Shown: positions 24,696 through 33,678 of the stretch, one piece after another | Position numbering within the stretch: the first letter of the stretch is position 1 | Layout: every line of letters starts with the position of its first letter | From: Sphingomonas caeni | GTDB taxonomy: Bacteria; Pseudomonadota; Alphaproteobacteria; Sphingomonadales; Sphingomonadaceae | Assembly: GCF_026013415.1 (NCBI RefSeq) | Contig: NZ_JAPDOK010000002.1 | Coordinates: 62,001 to 126,000 of the forward strand | DNA: 64,000 bases | Reading direction: 5' to 3' | Translations under genes and position numbers: made by a program | The notes under the pieces: model-generated | What the model saw: only the letters and a program-made list of their open reading frames with translations | Told to the model about the DNA's origin: nothing | Databases searched by the model: none

Positions 24696-25118
24696 CTATC
24701 CTTCGCGATGATAGGGGTGGTTGGCAAGGATCGAAGCGGCGCGCCAGAGCTGCTCGGCGAGCATCGCGCGCGCCATCAGATGCGGCCAAGTCGCGCGGCC
24801 GAAGGAGAGGAGGAGATGCGCGTCGGCACGCTCGGCATCGCTGAAGCCGTCCGCGGCGCCGATCATGAAGCGCGCCTCGCGCACGCCGTCGTCACGCCAC
24901 GCGTCGAGGCGTTCGGCAAGGACGCGCGAGGGGAGGTTCTCGCCGGTTTCGTCGAGCAGGATGAGGCGGGTGTTGCCCTCGACGGCCGGGGGCTTGCCGC
25001 CGGTATCGGGCAGTTCGGTGACGCGCGTCGGCCACGTCACGCGCTTCAGATAGCGGTCGACCAGCTCCGCCTCGGGACTGCGCCCGATGCGGCCCCGCGC
25101 AACGATATGGAGCAACAT
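24696..25118 (-). CDS. rlmH: 23S rRNA pseudouridine(1915) N3-methyltransferase RlmH
   Basis: A protein of 140 residues, full length for the SPOUT-fold RlmH family. It has the knot region LLLSFGRATWPHLMARAMLAEQLWRAASI and the C-terminal NHPYHREG that contacts the ribosome. It methylates pseudouridine 1915 in helix 69 of assembled 70S ribosomes. It follows rsfS and a small membrane gene in the operon, the usual context. Confidence 0.95.
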   Translation of the reverse strand: MLLHIVARGRIGRSPEAELVDRYLKRVTWPTRVTELPDTGGKPPAVEGNTRLILLDETGENLPSRVLAERLDAWRDDGVREARFMIGAADGFSDAERADAHLLLSFGRATWPHLMARAMLAEQLWRAASILANHPYHREG

Positions 25119-25121
25119 CGC

Positions 25122-25328
25122 CTAGTCGCTTGCCCCCGCGCGGCTGCTGCCACGCGCCTGACGGACAATGTCCCAGACGAAATGAATGAGGATCAGGGCC
25201 CAGAAATAGGGCTCCATCCAGTGCGGCATTCCCCAATCGGAGAAAAAGCCGAGGCACAACCAGAGCAGCAGGACCAACAAGAGGCCGGAGCTCCACCTGG
25301 TCAGCGAATTGCGGGCGTCGCTGCTCAT
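25122..25328 (-). CDS. Small membrane protein, unknown
   Basis: A protein of 68 residues with two predicted hydrophobic stretches (SGLLLVLLLWLCLGFF; MEPYFWALILIHFVWDI) and short polar ends. It lies between rsfS and rlmH in the same orientation with tight spacing (3 nt before rlmH). No family is recognised. Confidence 0.6.
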   Translation of the reverse strand: MSSDARNSLTRWSSGLLLVLLLWLCLGFFSDWGMPHWMEPYFWALILIHFVWDIVRQARGSSRAGASD

Positions 25329-25343
25329 CCCGCTACCGCGCGC

Positions 25344-25721
25344 TCAAGCCGTGCCGGCGTCCCCGAACGCCCACATGCGCTCGAGATTGTAGAAGCTGCG
25401 CACCTCGGGCCGGAAGAGGTGGACGATCACGTCGCCCGCATCGATCAGCACCCAGTCGGCGGTCGGCAGCCCCTCGATCCGCGCCGAGCGGCCGAACTCG
25501 GCCTTGATCTTCTCGGCGAGCTTGTTCGCCATCGACGCGACCTGACGCGTCGAGCGGCCGCTCGCCACGACCATATAATCGGCGATGCTGCTCTTGCCCG
25601 CGAGCGGGATCGAGACGGTCTCGACCGCCTGATCATCGTCGAGCGAGGTGAGCACGAGTTGATGCAGCGCCTCGACGCTTTCGGCACCGGGCGAACGCAG
25701 CACATGGGGTTGAGTGGCCAA
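25344..25721 (-). CDS. rsfS: Ribosomal silencing factor RsfS
   Basis: A protein of 125 residues of the RsfS/Iojap family: SIADYMVVASGRSTRQV and ADWVLIDAGDVIVHLFRPEVRSFYNLERMW. It binds L14 on the 50S subunit and blocks subunit joining in starved cells. The start is a TTG at 25721 with AGGAG five bases upstream. The longer frame upstream is the shadow of nadD. It sits 8 nt after nadD. Confidence 0.93.
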   Translation of the reverse strand: MATQPHVLRSPGAESVEALHQLVLTSLDDDQAVETVSIPLAGKSSIADYMVVASGRSTRQVASMANKLAEKIKAEFGRSARIEGLPTADWVLIDAGDVIVHLFRPEVRSFYNLERMWAFGDAGTA

Positions 25722-25729
25722 AATAGCTC

Positions 25730-26353
25730 CTAGGAAGTCCGGTTTGTGCGGTGTGGTTCTGGAGGCGACGCAAAACGCCGGTGCCAGGCAGGGTCGGCAG
25801 CCCGAAGGCGCGTTGCCGAGGTCGGATCGGGGCGGAAGCGCAACAGCACGAGTGCCGGCAATCTCCATCGCGTCCAGTTTTTTGCCTGGCCTGCGGGCCG
25901 CACAAGGCGCCGCAGCCAACTCATCGCAGGACTTGCGTGAGCAGGTGCATCATAGCCCGGACGCGCAATCACCGCAATCGGAACCTGCCGCGCGATATCG
26001 CGCCAGCGGTGCCATTTGTGGAATTGCGCCAGATTGTCCGCCCCCATCAGCCAGATGAAGCGGTGGCGCGGGAAGAGGCGGGGGAGTTTGGCGAGGGTAT
26101 CGACCGTGTAGCGGGTGCGCAGGCGTTGCTCGATCGCGGTGACGCGAATCGGCGCGTGGCGCGCGGCGGCGCGGGCGGAGGCGATGCGTGCCTCGAACGG
26201 GGCCATGCCCTTGACGGGTTTGAGCGGATTGCCCGGCGAGACCAGCCACCACACCTCATCGAGCCCCAGCGCGCGGATCGCATGGACCGAGAGCGCGCGA
26301 TGGCCCGAATGCGCCGGGTTGAACGAGCCGCCGAGGAGGCCGATGCGTTTCAT
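25730..26353 (-). CDS. nadD: Nicotinate-nucleotide adenylyltransferase NadD
   Basis: A protein of 207 residues with the nucleotidyltransferase signature GLLGGSFNPAHSGHR at the N-terminus and a late SATRLR motif in place of the usual ISSTxIR. It makes deamido-NAD from nicotinate mononucleotide and ATP. The start ATG overlaps the toxin stop by ATGA, so nadD translation is coupled to the toxin gene. Longer upstream starts would run through the toxin in another frame. Confidence 0.93.
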   Translation of the reverse strand: MKRIGLLGGSFNPAHSGHRALSVHAIRALGLDEVWWLVSPGNPLKPVKGMAPFEARIASARAAARHAPIRVTAIEQRLRTRYTVDTLAKLPRLFPRHRFIWLMGADNLAQFHKWHRWRDIARQVPIAVIARPGYDAPAHASPAMSWLRRLVRPAGQAKNWTRWRLPALVLLRFRPDPTSATRLRAADPAWHRRFASPPEPHRTNRTS

Positions 26354-26640
26354 GGCTCGTATGCCTTGCGCCAATTCTCGCGGCCATGGTGCATTCGCAG
26401 GATCTCGACGCCAATCGGGGTCGGGCGATAGACCAGAACATAGTCGAACGACCTGATCCGCCATTTTCGAACCGGGCCGTCGACCGGCGAGCCGGCGCGT
26501 GGATTCTCGGCGAGAAAGCGGGAGGCGCGAAGAGCCTCCCGGCCTAGGCGATCGGCGAAATCCGGACTCAGTTCGAAATAGAAATCGTCAATACGCGCGA
26601 GATCGGCCTGAGCGGGAAGCGTCCATTCGGCGCGCTTCAT
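26350..26640 (-). CDS. ParE/RelE-superfamily toxin
   Basis: A protein of 96 residues with the ParE-like fold: N-terminal helix (AEWTLPAQADLARIDDFY), FADRLGREALRASRFLAENPRAG and the C-terminal strands WRIRSFDYVLVYRPTPIGVEILRMHHGREN. Family members inhibit gyrase (ParE) or cleave mRNA on the ribosome (RelE); which applies here cannot be read. It overlaps the antitoxin by ATGA and is itself overlapped by nadD. Confidence 0.9.
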   Translation of the reverse strand: MKRAEWTLPAQADLARIDDFYFELSPDFADRLGREALRASRFLAENPRAGSPVDGPVRKWRIRSFDYVLVYRPTPIGVEILRMHHGRENWRKAYEP

Positions 26641-26891
26641 TCCGCCGCCGCTCGATGCCTGCGATTCTCAAACCAGGCTTCCATGTCTTCCTGGCTGACC
26701 AGTTCCCCGCGGTCCGCCGCGTCGATTCCGACCTGGATGAAGGCGAGATATTCGAGTTCTTCCTCGACATAGCGCTTGATCGCCTGCTCGACGACCCAAG
26801 CGCGCGACCGGCCCAGCCGCGCGGCGAGCCTGTCCAGCTGGTCCGCAACTTCCTGGCTGACGCGGGTCGTGATGACGGCGGTCTTGCTCAT
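26637..26891 (-). CDS. Ribbon-helix-helix antitoxin
   Basis: A protein of 84 residues with an N-terminal ribbon-helix-helix DNA-binding part (TAVITTRVSQEVADQLDRLAARLGRSRAWVVEQAI) and an acidic C-terminal toxin-neutralising tail (VEEELEYLAFIQVGIDAADRGE). It is the first gene of the toxin-antitoxin pair. The ATG at 26891 has no visible ribosome-binding site and follows the palindrome GTATAC directly, so a leaderless or very short-leader transcript is possible. Confidence 0.9.
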   Translation of the reverse strand: MSKTAVITTRVSQEVADQLDRLAARLGRSRAWVVEQAIKRYVEEELEYLAFIQVGIDAADRGELVSQEDMEAWFENRRHRAAAE

Positions 26892-26896
26892 GGTGC

Positions 26897-26910
26897 AAAT
26901 GTATACAAAT
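26897..26910. promoter_or_regulatory. Probable toxin-antitoxin autoregulatory operator
   Basis: AAAT-GTATAC-AAAT, centred on the perfect palindrome TGTATACA (26900-26907), lies immediately upstream of the antitoxin start in an AT-rich patch. Ribbon-helix-helix antitoxins repress their own promoters from such dyads. Confidence 0.55.
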
Positions 26911-26922
26911 GATACGCGGCCT

Positions 26923-28173
26923 TCAAGGCCGTACCTGCCCCGTCCCGCGCACGACCCATTTGTAGGTCGTCAGCCCCTCGAGCGCGACGGGGCCGCGGGC
27001 ATGGAGGCGGCCGGTGGAGATACCGATCTCGGCGCCGAGGCCGAACTCGCCGCCGTCTGCGAACTGGGTCGAGGCGTTCCAGAGGACGATGGCGCTGTCG
27101 ACCTCCGCCAGGAAGCGCTCGGCGGCTGCCGCGTCCTCGGTGACGATCGCATCGGTATGGTGCGATCCGTGCGCGGCGATATGGGCCATCGCGGCCTCGA
27201 GCCCATCGACGCGCTTCACCGCGAGGATTGCGTCGAGATATTCGGTGTCCCAATCCTCGCAGGTGGCCGGAAGGGTGCGGGGTTCAATCCCGCGGATATC
27301 CTCGCCGCCGCGGAGCTCGCAGCCCGAGTCGGCGAGCGCCTTCAGGATCGGTGCGGGGTCGGCGAAAGCACTGTCGATCAGCAACGTCTCCGCCGCGCCG
27401 CAGATGCCGGTGCGGCGCATCTTGGCGTTGAGCGCGATCGAGCGCGCCATATCCGGATCGGCGGCGGCGTGGATGAAGACATGGTTGATCCCGTCGAGAT
27501 GCGCGAGGACGGGGACACGCGCCTCGGCCTGGACGCGCGCGACGAGGCTCTTGCCGCCGCGCGGCACGATCATGTCGATCGCACCCTCGGCCCGGAGCAT
27601 CGCGCCGACCGCGGCGCGATCGGTCACCTGGACGAGCTGGATCGCATCGGCGAGATCGCCCAGGCCCCGGGCGAGCGCGGCATGGATGGCGCGATTGGAG
27701 CGGATTGCCTCGCTTCCGCCGCGCAGGATCGCGGCATTGCCCGACATGAAGCAGAGCGCGCCGGCATCGGCGGTAACGTTGGGGCGGCTTTCATAGACGA
27801 TGCCGATCACCCCGATCGGGATACGGACGCGGGTGAGGATCAGCCCGTTCGGGCGATCGACGCGCTCGATCACGGTGCCGACGGGGTCGGCGAGCCTCGC
27901 CACCGCCACGACCCCGGCCGCCATCGCCTCGATGCGCCCGGCATCGAGGCGGAGGCGGTCGAGCAGCGCGGCGGACAGGCCGTTCGCCTCGCCCGCCGCC
28001 ATATCCTCGGCGTTGGCGGCGGCGATCGAATCGCTGTCCGCACGGATCGCTTGCGCCCCGGCAATCAGCGCCTGCGACTTGGCGGCGCCGGTCATCCCGG
28101 CGAGCCGCGCCGACGCCGCCCGCGCACGCACGGCCAGCTCTGCGATCAGCGATTGGGCTTCGATCCCGGACAT
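26923..28173 (-). CDS. proA: Gamma-glutamyl phosphate reductase ProA
   Basis: A protein of 416 residues, full length for ProA, with the catalytic cysteine in [13 protein letters not shown] and the NADPH-binding aldehyde-dehydrogenase fold. It reduces glutamyl-5-phosphate to the semialdehyde in proline synthesis. It is the first gene of the run leading to nadD, separated from it by the toxin-antitoxin pair. proB is not in the window. Confidence 0.96.
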   Translation of the reverse strand: MSGIEAQSLIAELAVRARAASARLAGMTGAAKSQALIAGAQAIRADSDSIAAANAEDMAAGEANGLSAALLDRLRLDAGRIEAMAAGVVAVARLADPVGTVIERVDRPNGLILTRVRIPIGVIGIVYESRPNVTADAGALCFMSGNAAILRGGSEAIRSNRAIHAALARGLGDLADAIQLVQVTDRAAVGAMLRAEGAIDMIVPRGGKSLVARVQAEARVPVLAHLDGINHVFIHAAADPDMARSIALNAKMRRTGICGAAETLLIDSAFADPAPILKALADSGCELRGGEDIRGIEPRTLPATCEDWDTEYLDAILAVKRVDGLEAAMAHIAAHGSHHTDAIVTEDAAAAERFLAEVDSAIVLWNASTQFADGGEFGLGAEIGISTGRLHARGPVALEGLTTYKWVVRGTGQVRP

Positions 28174-28219
28174 GGCTGCCCGCTAGCACGCATGCATCGA
28201 AGCTGGTAGCGAAAGCGCC

Positions 28220-29275
28220 ATGGGGGAATTGGAGGCAGCAGGGGAACTCGTAACCGGCGCGTTGCTGGGCCGCGCGATGGAGCCGCGCGCGGGCGAAAGT
28301 GGCGAGCATGGCGACACGATCTGCCTCAATTGCGGCACCGCGCTGATCGGGCCGCATTGCCACCGGTGCGGGCAGAGCGGCCATGTCCATCGTACGCTGA
28401 GCGGCATGGGGCATGACATCCTCCACGGCGTGTTCCATTTCGACGGCAAGCTCTGGCACACCTTGCCCTTGCTCGCTTGGCGGCCCGGCGAGCTGACGCG
28501 GCGCTATATCGAGGGCGAGCGGGCGCGGTTCGTGTCGCCGGTGGCGCTGTTCCTCTTCTCGATCTTCGCGATGTTCGCGGTCTTCTCATGGGCGGGGATC
28601 TCGGCGCCGACCGACCTCGAGGCGAACCTCAACACCCCCGCCGCAGTCCAGCAGGCGATCAAGACCGCACAGGAAGACCGCGCGGAGCTGATCGAGACTC
28701 GCGACGCGCGCGCGAAGGACGATTCCCGGCGCCGGCGCGACGATCAGCGGATCCTCCAGATCGACCAGCGGCTCAAGGCGCTCGACGCGTTGTCGAAGCA
28801 GACCGGCCCGAGGATCGGTGTCAGCACGCAGAAGACCATGACCGGATGGGCCGTGCTCGATCACGGGATCGAGAAATGGCAGAAGAACCCGTCGCTGATG
28901 CTCTACAAGCTCCAGTCGAGCATCTATAAATTCTCCTGGCTGCTGATCCCGCTTTCGCTGCCGTTCGTGTGGCTGCTGTTCTTCTGGAAGCGGCAATACC
29001 GGCTCTACGACCACGCGATCTTCATCACCTATTCGATCGCCTTCATGTCGCTGCTGTTCATCGCGATCACGATCGCCGGGACGCTGGGCGCGCCCGAATG
29101 GACGATCGTGCTCGCCTCGCTCGGGATTCCGGTCGTGCATCTGTTCCGACAGATGAAGCAGGCCTATCAGCTCCGCTGGTTCTCGGCGTTGCTGCGCACG
29201 ATCGTGCTGATGGTCTTCATTGCGATCATCGTGACGATCTTCCTGATCCTGCTGGTGGTGATGGGGATGTTCTGA
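28220..29275 (+). CDS. DUF3667-type membrane protein with zinc ribbon
   Basis: A protein of 351 residues with an N-terminal zinc ribbon (CLNCG...HCHRCGQ, about 35-55), the DUF3667 signature around TLPLLAWRPGELTRRYIEGERARFVSPVALFLFS, a cytoplasmic coiled segment (about 140-200) and several C-terminal membrane helices. The function of the family is unknown. The start at 28220 is the first ATG after the divergent proA promoter region. It is followed by a small lipoprotein gene on the same strand. Confidence 0.8.
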   Translation: MGELEAAGELVTGALLGRAMEPRAGESGEHGDTICLNCGTALIGPHCHRCGQSGHVHRTLSGMGHDILHGVFHFDGKLWHTLPLLAWRPGELTRRYIEGERARFVSPVALFLFSIFAMFAVFSWAGISAPTDLEANLNTPAAVQQAIKTAQEDRAELIETRDARAKDDSRRRRDDQRILQIDQRLKALDALSKQTGPRIGVSTQKTMTGWAVLDHGIEKWQKNPSLMLYKLQSSIYKFSWLLIPLSLPFVWLLFFWKRQYRLYDHAIFITYSIAFMSLLFIAITIAGTLGAPEWTIVLASLGIPVVHLFRQMKQAYQLRWFSALLRTIVLMVFIAIIVTIFLILLVVMGMF

Positions 29276-29294
29276 ACGCGACAGGGGGCGAATC

Positions 29295-29600
29295 ATGTCG
29301 AGAATAATCGCGGCGCTGGGATTGCTACTTCTGCTTTCGGGTTGCTGGCTCAGCGCTTTTTCCGACGTCGGCTGCGACAATCTGATCGGCACCTGGAGCG
29401 CGGGCAGCGAGCGCCTCGAGGTCCGCCGCGAGGGAGCGACTTTCATCGTCGCGAGGCGCAGCGGGGGGACGGTCCGAAGCTATGGCTGTTCGTGCAGCGG
29501 CGGCATGGTTGCCGACAAGGTCAGGACCATCGAAATCCGGTCCCGGCCCGACCGGAATAGCATTTCGCTGAACGGCGTCACCTACACCCGGGTCCGCTAA
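29295..29600 (+). CDS. Small lipoprotein, unknown
   Basis: A protein of 101 residues with a lipobox (LLLLLSGC, C17) and a short beta-rich mature domain containing a C-x-C (YGCSCSG) and WSAGSERLEVRREGATFIV. The start has AGGGGG upstream, 19 nt after the DUF3667 gene. No family is recognised; likely outer-membrane or periplasmic face. Confidence 0.7.
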   Translation: MSRIIAALGLLLLLSGCWLSAFSDVGCDNLIGTWSAGSERLEVRREGATFIVARRSGGTVRSYGCSCSGGMVADKVRTIEIRSRPDRNSISLNGVTYTRVR

Positions 29601-29629
29601 AGGCTCCAGCGGTGACGCAGGAGGGCCGC

Positions 29630-31588
29630 TCAGGCGCCTTGCGGAGTCGGATTTCCGAACGGCTTGGGGCGGCGGATCTTGGGGATCGAGGTGCCGCCCG
29701 CGGGGAGCGGCTTGTGAATACCCGCCGGATCCTCCCGGCCGATATCGCCGGTGGCGATCAGCCGCTTGATCTCCTCGCCGGTCAGCGTCTCATATTCGAG
29801 CAGCGCATTGGCGAGCAGATGGAGCTTGTCCACATGCTCGGTCAGCACGTCGCGCGCGCGCTTGAGGCCGCTTTCGACCAGGCCCTTGATCTCGGCATCG
29901 ATCAGCTTCGACGTGTCGTTGGACATCGGCGCGTTGCGCAAGCCCCCCTGACCCAGATAGCTGTCATCTGCATAGGTATGCTCGATCGGGCCGACCTTGT
30001 CGGACATGCCCCACATCGTCACCATCGCCCGGGCGAGGCGCGTAGCCTGCTGGATGTCGCCCGACGCCCCGCTCGAAACCTTGTCGTACCCGAAGATCAG
30101 CTCCTCGGCGACGCGGCCACCCATCGAGACCGCAAGGTTCGCGTGCATCTTGTCGCGGTGATAGCTGTACGAATCGCGCTCGGGCAGCGGCTGGACCATG
30201 CCCAAGGCGCGGCCGCGCGGGATGATCGTCGCCTTGTGGATCGGATCCGAGGCAGGCTCGTGCATGAAGACGAGCGCGTGACCGGCCTCGTGATAGGCGG
30301 TCATCCGCTTCTCGTCCTCGTTCATCACCATCGAGCGGCGCTCGGGGCCCATCAGCACCTTGTCGCGCGCCTCGTCGAACTCGCTCGCGGCGACCAGGCG
30401 CTTGCCGCGCCGGGCGGCGAGCAGGGCGGCCTCGTTGACGAGATTGGCGAGATCGGCGCCCGAAAAGCCCGGCGTACCGCGCGCGATAACGCGCGGATCG
30501 ACGTCGGGCGCCAGGGGCACCTTGCGCATATGGACCTGGAGGATCTTGACGCGGCCCTCGATATCCGGGGTCGGCACCACGACCTGGCGGTCGAAGCGGC
30601 CCGGGCGCAGCAGCGCGGGATCGAGCACGTCGGGACGGTTGGTCGCGGCGATGATGATGATGCCTTCGTTCGCCTCGAACCCGTCCATCTCGACGAGCAG
30701 CTGGTTGAGCGTCTGCTCGCGCTCGTCATTCTGGTTGCCGATGCCGCCGCCGCGCGAACGGCCGACCGCGTCGATTTCGTCGATGAAGACGATGCACGGG
30801 GCCGATTTCTTGGCCTGTTCGAACATGTCGCGGACGCGGCTGGCGCCGACGCCGACGAACATCTCGACGAAATCCGAGCCCGAGATGGTGAAGAAGGGCA
30901 CGCCCGCCTCGCCCGCGATCGCGCGGGCGAGCAGGGTCTTGCCGGTGCCGGGCGAGCCGACGAGCAGGGCGCCTTTGGGAATCTTGCCGCCGAGCCGGGC
31001 GAACTTGGTCGGGTCCTTGAGGAACTCGACGATCTCCTGCAGCTCCTCGCGCGCCTCGTCGATGCCCGCGACATCGTCGAAGGTGACCTTGCCTTCCTTC
31101 TGAGTGAGGAGGCGAGCGCGGCTCTTGCCGAAGCCCATCGCGCCCGAGCCGCTATTCTTCTGCATCTGCCTGAGCACGAAGAAGGCGATGCCGAGGAAGA
31201 GCAGGAAGGGCAGCGAATTGTAGAGCATGATCAGCCAGATCGACGGCGACTCTTCGGCGCGGACGTTGATCGTCACGCCCTTCTTGCGCAGCGCGGTCTC
31301 GACCGTCTGGGTGAGGGCGGGCATGTTGACCCGAAACTTGGTGTTGTCGGTAAAGGTGCCGGTGGCGAGGCCGGGGGAGAGGTTGACCTCCTTGACCTCG
31401 CCCGCATCGATCTTGTCGAGGAAGGTCGAATAGGCGACCGACCCGGTCGCGGGCGTCGCGGTGCGCCCGTCGAAGAGCGTCACGAACAGCGCGAGCGCCG
31501 CCAGGATTCCCACCCAGATCAGCAGGCTCTTCATCCAGGGATTATTGCCCCCGTTGTCGCCGCCATTCTGCTTGTCACCGTCGTTCAT
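29630..31588 (-). CDS. ftsH: ATP-dependent zinc metalloprotease FtsH
   Basis: A protein of 652 residues: two N-terminal membrane helices flanking a periplasmic domain, an AAA+ domain (Walker A GSPGTGKT, Walker [11 protein letters not shown], second region of homology [18 protein letters not shown]) and an M41 protease domain with HEAGH. It degrades membrane and short-lived cytoplasmic proteins. The start ATG at 31588 gives the usual FtsH N-terminus; the longer frame runs into tilS in antisense phase. A promoter is visible in the gap after tilS. Confidence 0.96.
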   Translation of the reverse strand: MNDGDKQNGGDNGGNNPWMKSLLIWVGILAALALFVTLFDGRTATPATGSVAYSTFLDKIDAGEVKEVNLSPGLATGTFTDNTKFRVNMPALTQTVETALRKKGVTINVRAEESPSIWLIMLYNSLPFLLFLGIAFFVLRQMQKNSGSGAMGFGKSRARLLTQKEGKVTFDDVAGIDEAREELQEIVEFLKDPTKFARLGGKIPKGALLVGSPGTGKTLLARAIAGEAGVPFFTISGSDFVEMFVGVGASRVRDMFEQAKKSAPCIVFIDEIDAVGRSRGGGIGNQNDEREQTLNQLLVEMDGFEANEGIIIIAATNRPDVLDPALLRPGRFDRQVVVPTPDIEGRVKILQVHMRKVPLAPDVDPRVIARGTPGFSGADLANLVNEAALLAARRGKRLVAASEFDEARDKVLMGPERRSMVMNEDEKRMTAYHEAGHALVFMHEPASDPIHKATIIPRGRALGMVQPLPERDSYSYHRDKMHANLAVSMGGRVAEELIFGYDKVSSGASGDIQQATRLARAMVTMWGMSDKVGPIEHTYADDSYLGQGGLRNAPMSNDTSKLIDAEIKGLVESGLKRARDVLTEHVDKLHLLANALLEYETLTGEEIKRLIATGDIGREDPAGIHKPLPAGGTSIPKIRRPKPFGNPTPQGA

Positions 31589-31616
31589 CGAGTTCTCGTA
31601 CCTTTCGCGAGCCCAC

Positions 31617-31644
31617 AAGATAGGCGCGCACGGGTTAATGGCAA
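31617..31644 (-). promoter_or_regulatory. Candidate sigma-70-type promoter for ftsH
   Basis: On the minus strand, -35 TTGCCA (31644-31639) is separated by 16 nt from -10 TATCTT (31622-31617), about 29 nt before the ftsH start. Five of six and four of six bases match the consensus. It would allow ftsH expression independent of cpoB-tilS. Confidence 0.45.
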
Positions 31645-31668
31645 TGGAACGTGTGTTGTTTGGGTCGA

Positions 31669-32619
31669 TCAGTGCGCTCGGCGGGGCGGAGCGGGGCGAA
31701 AGGTCCACACCGCGCCGCGCGCCGCCGCCATCACCCCGGCCTGGGTCGCCCCGCCGCCCGCTTCGAGCGAATCGAGCAGGGCTTCGATATTCGCGGCGTC
31801 GCTGACCGAGGGATCCTGGGCGCGGATCGCGCGGCGGACGAGGCGGCGGCGCAGCTCGCGTGGCAGATCCGCGACATTCAGGGTGATCACGCCCTCGCTC
31901 TCCTGCGCGCGATCGCGCCAATAGCTGTCGGTGAAGTCGTTCATGACGGTCTCGGTCTCCGCGAGATGGCCCGCCGACGCGGCAATCGCGCACGGATCGA
32001 GCCAGGGATTGGCTTCGAGCAGCCGCCGGAAACGCGTGCGGTCATGCGCGTCGTCGCGGTTGCTGGGATCATCGACAAAGGGGGCACCGGCATTCTCCGC
32101 CACCACGCGAAGCTCGGCACGCCGCCAGGTGAGCAGCGGGCGGAGCAGCGCCACGCCGCCAAGATCGCGCCGCGCGCGGATTCCCGCCAGTCCGGAGATT
32201 CCCGAACCGCGCGCGGCGCGCATCAGCAGCGTCTCGGCCTGATCGTCGGCATGGTGCGCAGTGAGCAGGGCGGCGCTGCCCCGTGCCCATTCCCCGAGCA
32301 GGCGATAGCGGGCGGCGCGCGCGCGGGCCTGGATGCTCGCCCCGGCGATGGGTGTCTCGGGGACGAGGATGGTGTGCGCCACGCCGAGCGCCGCGCAATA
32401 TCGCGCGACCATCGCGGCCTCGTCAGCCCCCTCGGGGCGGAGGCGATGATCGACGGTCGCGACGGCCACCTGGCCTCCATAGGCGGCGTGCGCGAGCGCC
32501 AGCATCGCCATGCTGTCGGGCCCGCCCGAAACCGCGAGCGCGATTGGGGCATCGGTGGGAAGGGGGCCGCCATGAACGGCCTCCAGACAGCCAAGAAACC
32601 GTGCCGCCGCTACTTGCAC
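31669..32619 (-). CDS. tilS: tRNA(Ile)-lysidine synthase TilS
   Basis: A protein of 316 residues with the PP-loop ATP-binding motif [11 protein letters not shown], the [12 protein letters not shown] motif and a short C-terminal part. It adds lysine to C34 of the CAU-anticodon tRNA(Ile). The GTG start overlaps the end of cpoB by 10 nt. It is shorter than E. coli TilS because it lacks most of the C-terminal domains, as is common in alphaproteobacteria. Confidence 0.93.
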   Translation of the reverse strand: MQVAAARFLGCLEAVHGGPLPTDAPIALAVSGGPDSMAMLALAHAAYGGQVAVATVDHRLRPEGADEAAMVARYCAALGVAHTILVPETPIAGASIQARARAARYRLLGEWARGSAALLTAHHADDQAETLLMRAARGSGISGLAGIRARRDLGGVALLRPLLTWRRAELRVVAENAGAPFVDDPSNRDDAHDRTRFRRLLEANPWLDPCAIAASAGHLAETETVMNDFTDSYWRDRAQESEGVITLNVADLPRELRRRLVRRAIRAQDPSVSDAANIEALLDSLEAGGGATQAGVMAAARGAVWTFRPAPPRRAH

Positions 32620-33608
32620 TTATTGCGCATGCGGCCCTCGGCGACCCCGGCCTTCATCTCCTCCGAGATACGGTCGCCGTAAAGCTGGGTCAGCTCCGCA
32701 TAGACCTTGCAGATCTCGGCAGGAGGCTTCTTCAACTGGGTCAGCGCCTGGGCGAGATAATAGAGGCTGTCGGGCGCGCGCTCGCCCGAGGGGTTGGTCT
32801 TGTAATTCTGGTAGAAGGCGACCGCGGCGAGGCTGGGCGCCCCGGCGTCGAGATAGGCGCGGCCGAGCAGGTTTTGCGCGAAGCTGGCGCGGCGATGCTT
32901 GGGATATTTGGCAACGACTTCCTCGAGTGCCTTGCGCGCCTCGGGATAGAGCTGGGCCTGCCACAGGCGATAGCCATAGACATAGCCGTCCTCGGCCGGA
33001 TCGCTGGTGCTCGGCCGCTGGATCGCCGCGAGCCGCGCCGCGCGCGTGCCCGTGGCGGCGGGCGGCGTGGTGGCTGCGGGAGTCGTCGCGGCAGGGGTCG
33101 TCGTCGCGGTGGCGGGGGGAGTTGCGGGGCGGGTCGTGGGGCGCGGGGTCGGGGTCACCACCGTGTCGGTCTCGGTTGCCGCGGTGCTGCCCGGCGCCGG
33201 GGTGACCGCGGTGGCGGCATCCTCGAGCGCCTTGAGGCGCGCATCGGTGGTGCGCTTGTACGCGGCGAACGCGTCCTCGAGCTGGCGCTGGCGGTACTGG
33301 AGCTGCTCGACCTGGCCGGTGAGCGTCGCAACCTGTGCCTCGAGCGAGGCGACGCGCTGGGTGAGGTCCGCAACCGGGCTCGACGAGCCGCCGGCGGCAT
33401 CGTCCACGGTGGCGGGGGTGATCTCCGGCTCCACCGTGGCGCCCGCGCCGCCCGGGAAGACCTTGCGCTGGACCGCGCGCATCTCGCGCTCGAGCCGGTC
33501 GATCCGCGCCTCGAGCGCGCTCTGGCCGGGCGCGACCTGCGCCTGGGCGGTGCCGGTGAAGCCGATCGTCGCGATCAGGGCCGCTACTGCCAGTGTGATA
33601 CGCATCAT
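32610..33608 (-). CDS. cpoB: CpoB/YbgF-type cell division coordinator
   Basis: A protein of 332 residues with a signal peptide (ending AQA-QV), an N-terminal coiled coil (about 28-50 and 80-125) as in the YbgF trimerisation region, a Pro/Thr/Ala-rich linker (about 135-190) and C-terminal TPR repeats (about 205-325). It works with the Tol-Pal system to coordinate outer-membrane constriction and peptidoglycan synthesis. tol-pal genes are not in the window. It heads the cpoB-tilS-ftsH run. Confidence 0.88.
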   Translation of the reverse strand: MMRITLAVAALIATIGFTGTAQAQVAPGQSALEARIDRLEREMRAVQRKVFPGGAGATVEPEITPATVDDAAGGSSSPVADLTQRVASLEAQVATLTGQVEQLQYRQRQLEDAFAAYKRTTDARLKALEDAATAVTPAPGSTAATETDTVVTPTPRPTTRPATPPATATTTPAATTPAATTPPAATGTRAARLAAIQRPSTSDPAEDGYVYGYRLWQAQLYPEARKALEEVVAKYPKHRRASFAQNLLGRAYLDAGAPSLAAVAFYQNYKTNPSGERAPDSLYYLAQALTQLKKPPAEICKVYAELTQLYGDRISEEMKAGVAEGRMRNKCK

Positions 33609-33678
33609 GACACCCCCCGGTGCAATTGGGTCGAAACAAGGGCCCCATATAGCGGACCCGCTTTGCCTGCCGCCAGTC

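Noticed and set aside
25122..25328. Prophage or mobile small ORF in the rsfS-rlmH gap
   Set aside because: Base composition, spacing and orientation match the operon, and no integrase or repeats flank it.
27280..27300. tRNA-like T-arm string GGGTTCAATCCC
   Set aside because: It lies inside proA in frame, and no acceptor, D or anticodon arm can be built around it.
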